DNA from: an uncultured Clostridia bacterium
GTDB lineage: Bacteria > Bacillota > Clostridia > Oscillospirales > Butyricicoccaceae
Length of the DNA stretch: 6,542 nt
Assembly: GCA_947856675.1 (NCBI GenBank)
Contig: CANUCM010000006.1
Span: 1 to 6,542 of the forward strand
Direction: 5' to 3'
Shown here piece after piece: positions 5,087-6,542 of this stretch. The translations under genes and the position numbers were made by a program. Below the pieces are notes generated by a model. That model searched no databases and was not told the origin of the DNA. It worked only from the letters and a program-made list of their open reading frames with translations. The number at the start of each line of letters is the position of its first letter. Position 1 is the first letter of the stretch.

Positions 5087-5959
5087 ATGGAACCCGATAT
5101 CACCTATAAGAAGAAAAGCCAGGCGCTGAGCATCTGGCGCCGGTTCCGGCGCAACAGGCTTGCCATGTTCGGGCTTGTTGTGTTCCTCATCATTGTGCTG
5201 TGCGCCGTGTTTGCCGACGTTCTGGCCGACTACGAGGAGCTCGCCATCACGCAGAACGAGGACGAGCGCATGCTCCCGCCTTCGGGCGAGCACATTTTCG
5301 GCACCGACAACTACGGCCGCGACATGTTCGCCCGCATCATCCACGGCGCGCGCAATTCGCTGACCATCGGCATTTCGAGCACGCTCATCGCGCTGTTTTT
5401 CGGCTGCATTCTGGGCGGCCTGGCCGCCTATTACAGCGGTGTGGTGGACAACTGCATCATGCGTTTTCTTGACATGATCGCGTGTATCCCCAGCATTCTT
5501 CTGGCCCTGACCATTGTCTTTGCCCTGGGCGCCAGCCTTGCAAACCTGCTGACCGCCATCACCATCGCCATCATCCCCGGGTTTACGCGCGTCATCCGCT
5601 CGGCCATGCTGCCCATTATCGGCCAGGAGTTTATCGAGGCCGCCCGCGCCTGCGGCGCGACCGACCTGCGCATCCTGGTCCGCTACATCATCCCCAACGC
5701 CATCGGCCCCATCCTGGTGCAGGGAACCATGTCGGTTGCAAGCCTCATCATGACCGCCGCCAGCCTCAGCTTTATCGGAATGGGCGTGCAGCCCCCCGAG
5801 CCCGAATGGGGCTCCATGCTGGCCGAGGCGCGCGAGTACATCCGCTACGCGCCCCATATGGTCATCATCCCCGGCATGGCAATCGTCCTGACCGCTCTGT
5901 CTTTGAATCTGATCGGCGACGGCCTGCGCGACGCGCTGGATCCGCGCCTGAAAAATTGA
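5087..5959 (+). CDS. Opp/Dpp-type ABC transporter permease, DppC-like
   Basis: Second inner-membrane subunit, 290 residues, forming the translocation pore with the preceding permease. An OppC-type N-terminal segment is visible (IWRRFRRNRLAMFGLVVFLIIVLCAVFADVL, about 16-46), then an extracytoplasmic stretch and the family signature HIFGTDNYGRDMFARIIHGARNSL (about 69-92). The EAA loop is FIEAARACGATDLRILVRYIIPNAIGPI, starting at F182 with E184 and G190. The segment LSFIGMGVQPPEPEWGSML and the C-terminus LGDGLRD-like (IGDGLRDALDPRLKN) are typical. AAGGAG is 7 nt before the ATG. The stop codon overlaps the ribosome binding site of the ATPase gene. Length and motifs are normal, with no sign of damage. 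Confidence 0.96.
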   Translation: MEPDITYKKKSQALSIWRRFRRNRLAMFGLVVFLIIVLCAVFADVLADYEELAITQNEDERMLPPSGEHIFGTDNYGRDMFARIIHGARNSLTIGISSTLIALFFGCILGGLAAYYSGVVDNCIMRFLDMIACIPSILLALTIVFALGASLANLLTAITIAIIPGFTRVIRSAMLPIIGQEFIEAARACGATDLRILVRYIIPNAIGPILVQGTMSVASLIMTAASLSFIGMGVQPPEPEWGSMLAEAREYIRYAPHMVIIPGMAIVLTALSLNLIGDGLRDALDPRLKN

Positions 5960-5969
5960 GGTGGCTGCA

Positions 5970-6542
5970 ATGGCAAATCTGCTTGATATCAAGGATCTCT
6001 GGGTAGAATACAGCACCGACGACGGTGTGTTCAAAGCCTTAAACGGCGTCAGCTTTTCGGTCGGCAGCGGCGAAAGCCTCGGGCTTGTGGGCGAAACGGG
6101 CGCCGGAAAAACCACCCTGGCCCTGAGCATCATGGGCCTTTTGCCCAAGAACATCGGCAAAGTGACGCAGGGCAGCATCACCTTTGACGGCGCGCAGCTC
6201 GTCGGCATGGACGAAACTGAAATGCGCCGCCTGCGCGGCAGCCGCATCAGCATGGTTTTTCAGGACCCCATGACAAGCCTCAACCCCGTGCTTCCCGTCG
6301 GGGAGCAGATTGAGGAGGTCCTGCATCTGCACCATCCCGAGCTTGACAAGTCCGAGCTGGAAAAGCGCACCTGCACCATCCTCGAAACCGTCGGCATTTC
6401 GTCCGACCGCCGCCACGATTATCCCCACCAGTTTTCCGGCGGCATGAAGCAGCGCATCATCATCGCCATCGCCATCGCCTGCCAGCCCGACCTTCTGCTG
6501 GCCGACGAGCCGACCACCGCCCTCGATGTCACCATCCAGGCC
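5970..6542 (+). CDS. Opp/Dpp-type ABC transporter ATP-binding protein, DppD-like (3' truncated by the window)
   Basis: First 191 residues of the cytoplasmic ATPase that powers the importer; the gene runs past the right edge in an open frame. Walker A is GETGAGKTT (41-49), the Q-loop is VFQDP (96-100) followed by MTSLNP, the ABC signature is FSGGM (155-159), Walker B is LLLADEP (175-181) and the D-loop is TTALD (182-186). The MTSLNP and TALDVTIQA segments place it in the peptide/nickel ATPase branch. The H-loop and the C-terminal oligopeptide domain, which in many members carries a Cys-rich Fe-S motif, are beyond the window. The ATG is preceded by GAGGTGG overlapping the TGA of the permease gene, with a 10-bp gap between genes, so it is translated from the same mRNA. 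A partner DppF-like ATPase and a binding protein would be expected downstream. Confidence 0.95.
   Translation, partial: MANLLDIKDLWVEYSTDDGVFKALNGVSFSVGSGESLGLVGETGAGKTTLALSIMGLLPKNIGKVTQGSITFDGAQLVGMDETEMRRLRGSRISMVFQDPMTSLNPVLPVGEQIEEVLHLHHPELDKSELEKRTCTILETVGISSDRRHDYPHQFSGGMKQRIIIAIAIACQPDLLLADEPTTALDVTIQA

Noticed and set aside
4122..5087. Minus-strand open frame (321 codons) opposite the first permease
   Set aside because: Composition is low-complexity (Gln, Asp, His, Arg, Gly rich), as expected from the complement of hydrophobic membrane codons; no domain seen.
5084..6253. Minus-strand open frame (389 codons) opposite the second permease and ATPase
   Set aside because: Same shadow composition and it crosses three obvious plus-strand gene features; no recognisable protein.

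Overview
The window looks like chromosomal DNA from a GC-rich member of the Firmicutes, most plausibly class Clostridia. Reasons are the strong AGGAGG-type ribosome binding sites in front of nearly every gene, the short DtxR-type regulator, the compact Rho-independent terminators, and a Clostridia-like repertoire of a LysR regulator, an imidazolonepropionase-related amidohydrolase and an Opp/Dpp transporter. This assignment is an inference; no rRNA or other marker gene is present. No phage, IS element, CRISPR array or tRNA was seen.

Layout. Positions 1-178 hold no gene but contain several hairpins, including a textbook bidirectional terminator (58-90). Four genes follow on the minus strand, read from right to left: a LysR-family regulator (2902-3852), a metal-dependent amidohydrolase (1654-2823), a nitrilase-superfamily hydrolase (647-1567) and a short DtxR/MntR-type metalloregulator (179-562). 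The metalloregulator has its own extended -10 promoter and a likely autoregulatory operator, so it is probably a separate unit. Across a 290-bp AT-richer divergent control region (3853-4142), three plus-strand genes encode an Opp/Dpp-type ABC importer: two permeases (4143-5072 and 5087-5959) and the first 191 residues of an ATPase (from 5970 and running off the right end).

How the parts may work together. The divergent arrangement (regulator and two C-N hydrolases one way, importer the other way, LysR at the junction) is typical of a substrate-inducible uptake and catabolic locus. Inferred model: the importer brings in a small peptide-like, amide, nitrile or cyclic-amide compound, the amidohydrolase and the nitrilase-type enzyme hydrolyse C-N bonds, and the LysR protein senses the compound or a product. 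The substrate cannot be read from the sequence. No substrate-binding protein is present in the window; it may lie beyond position 6542.

The most interesting points are the hybrid iron/manganese-type metal site of the short DtxR-family regulator and its candidate operator, unusual active-site residues in the amidohydrolase (Glu where the family usually has the last Asp ligand), a perfect 30-bp palindrome between the two hydrolase genes, a set of mutually exclusive hairpins before the amidohydrolase, and the hydrolase-plus-importer locus itself. No clearly new type of system was found.
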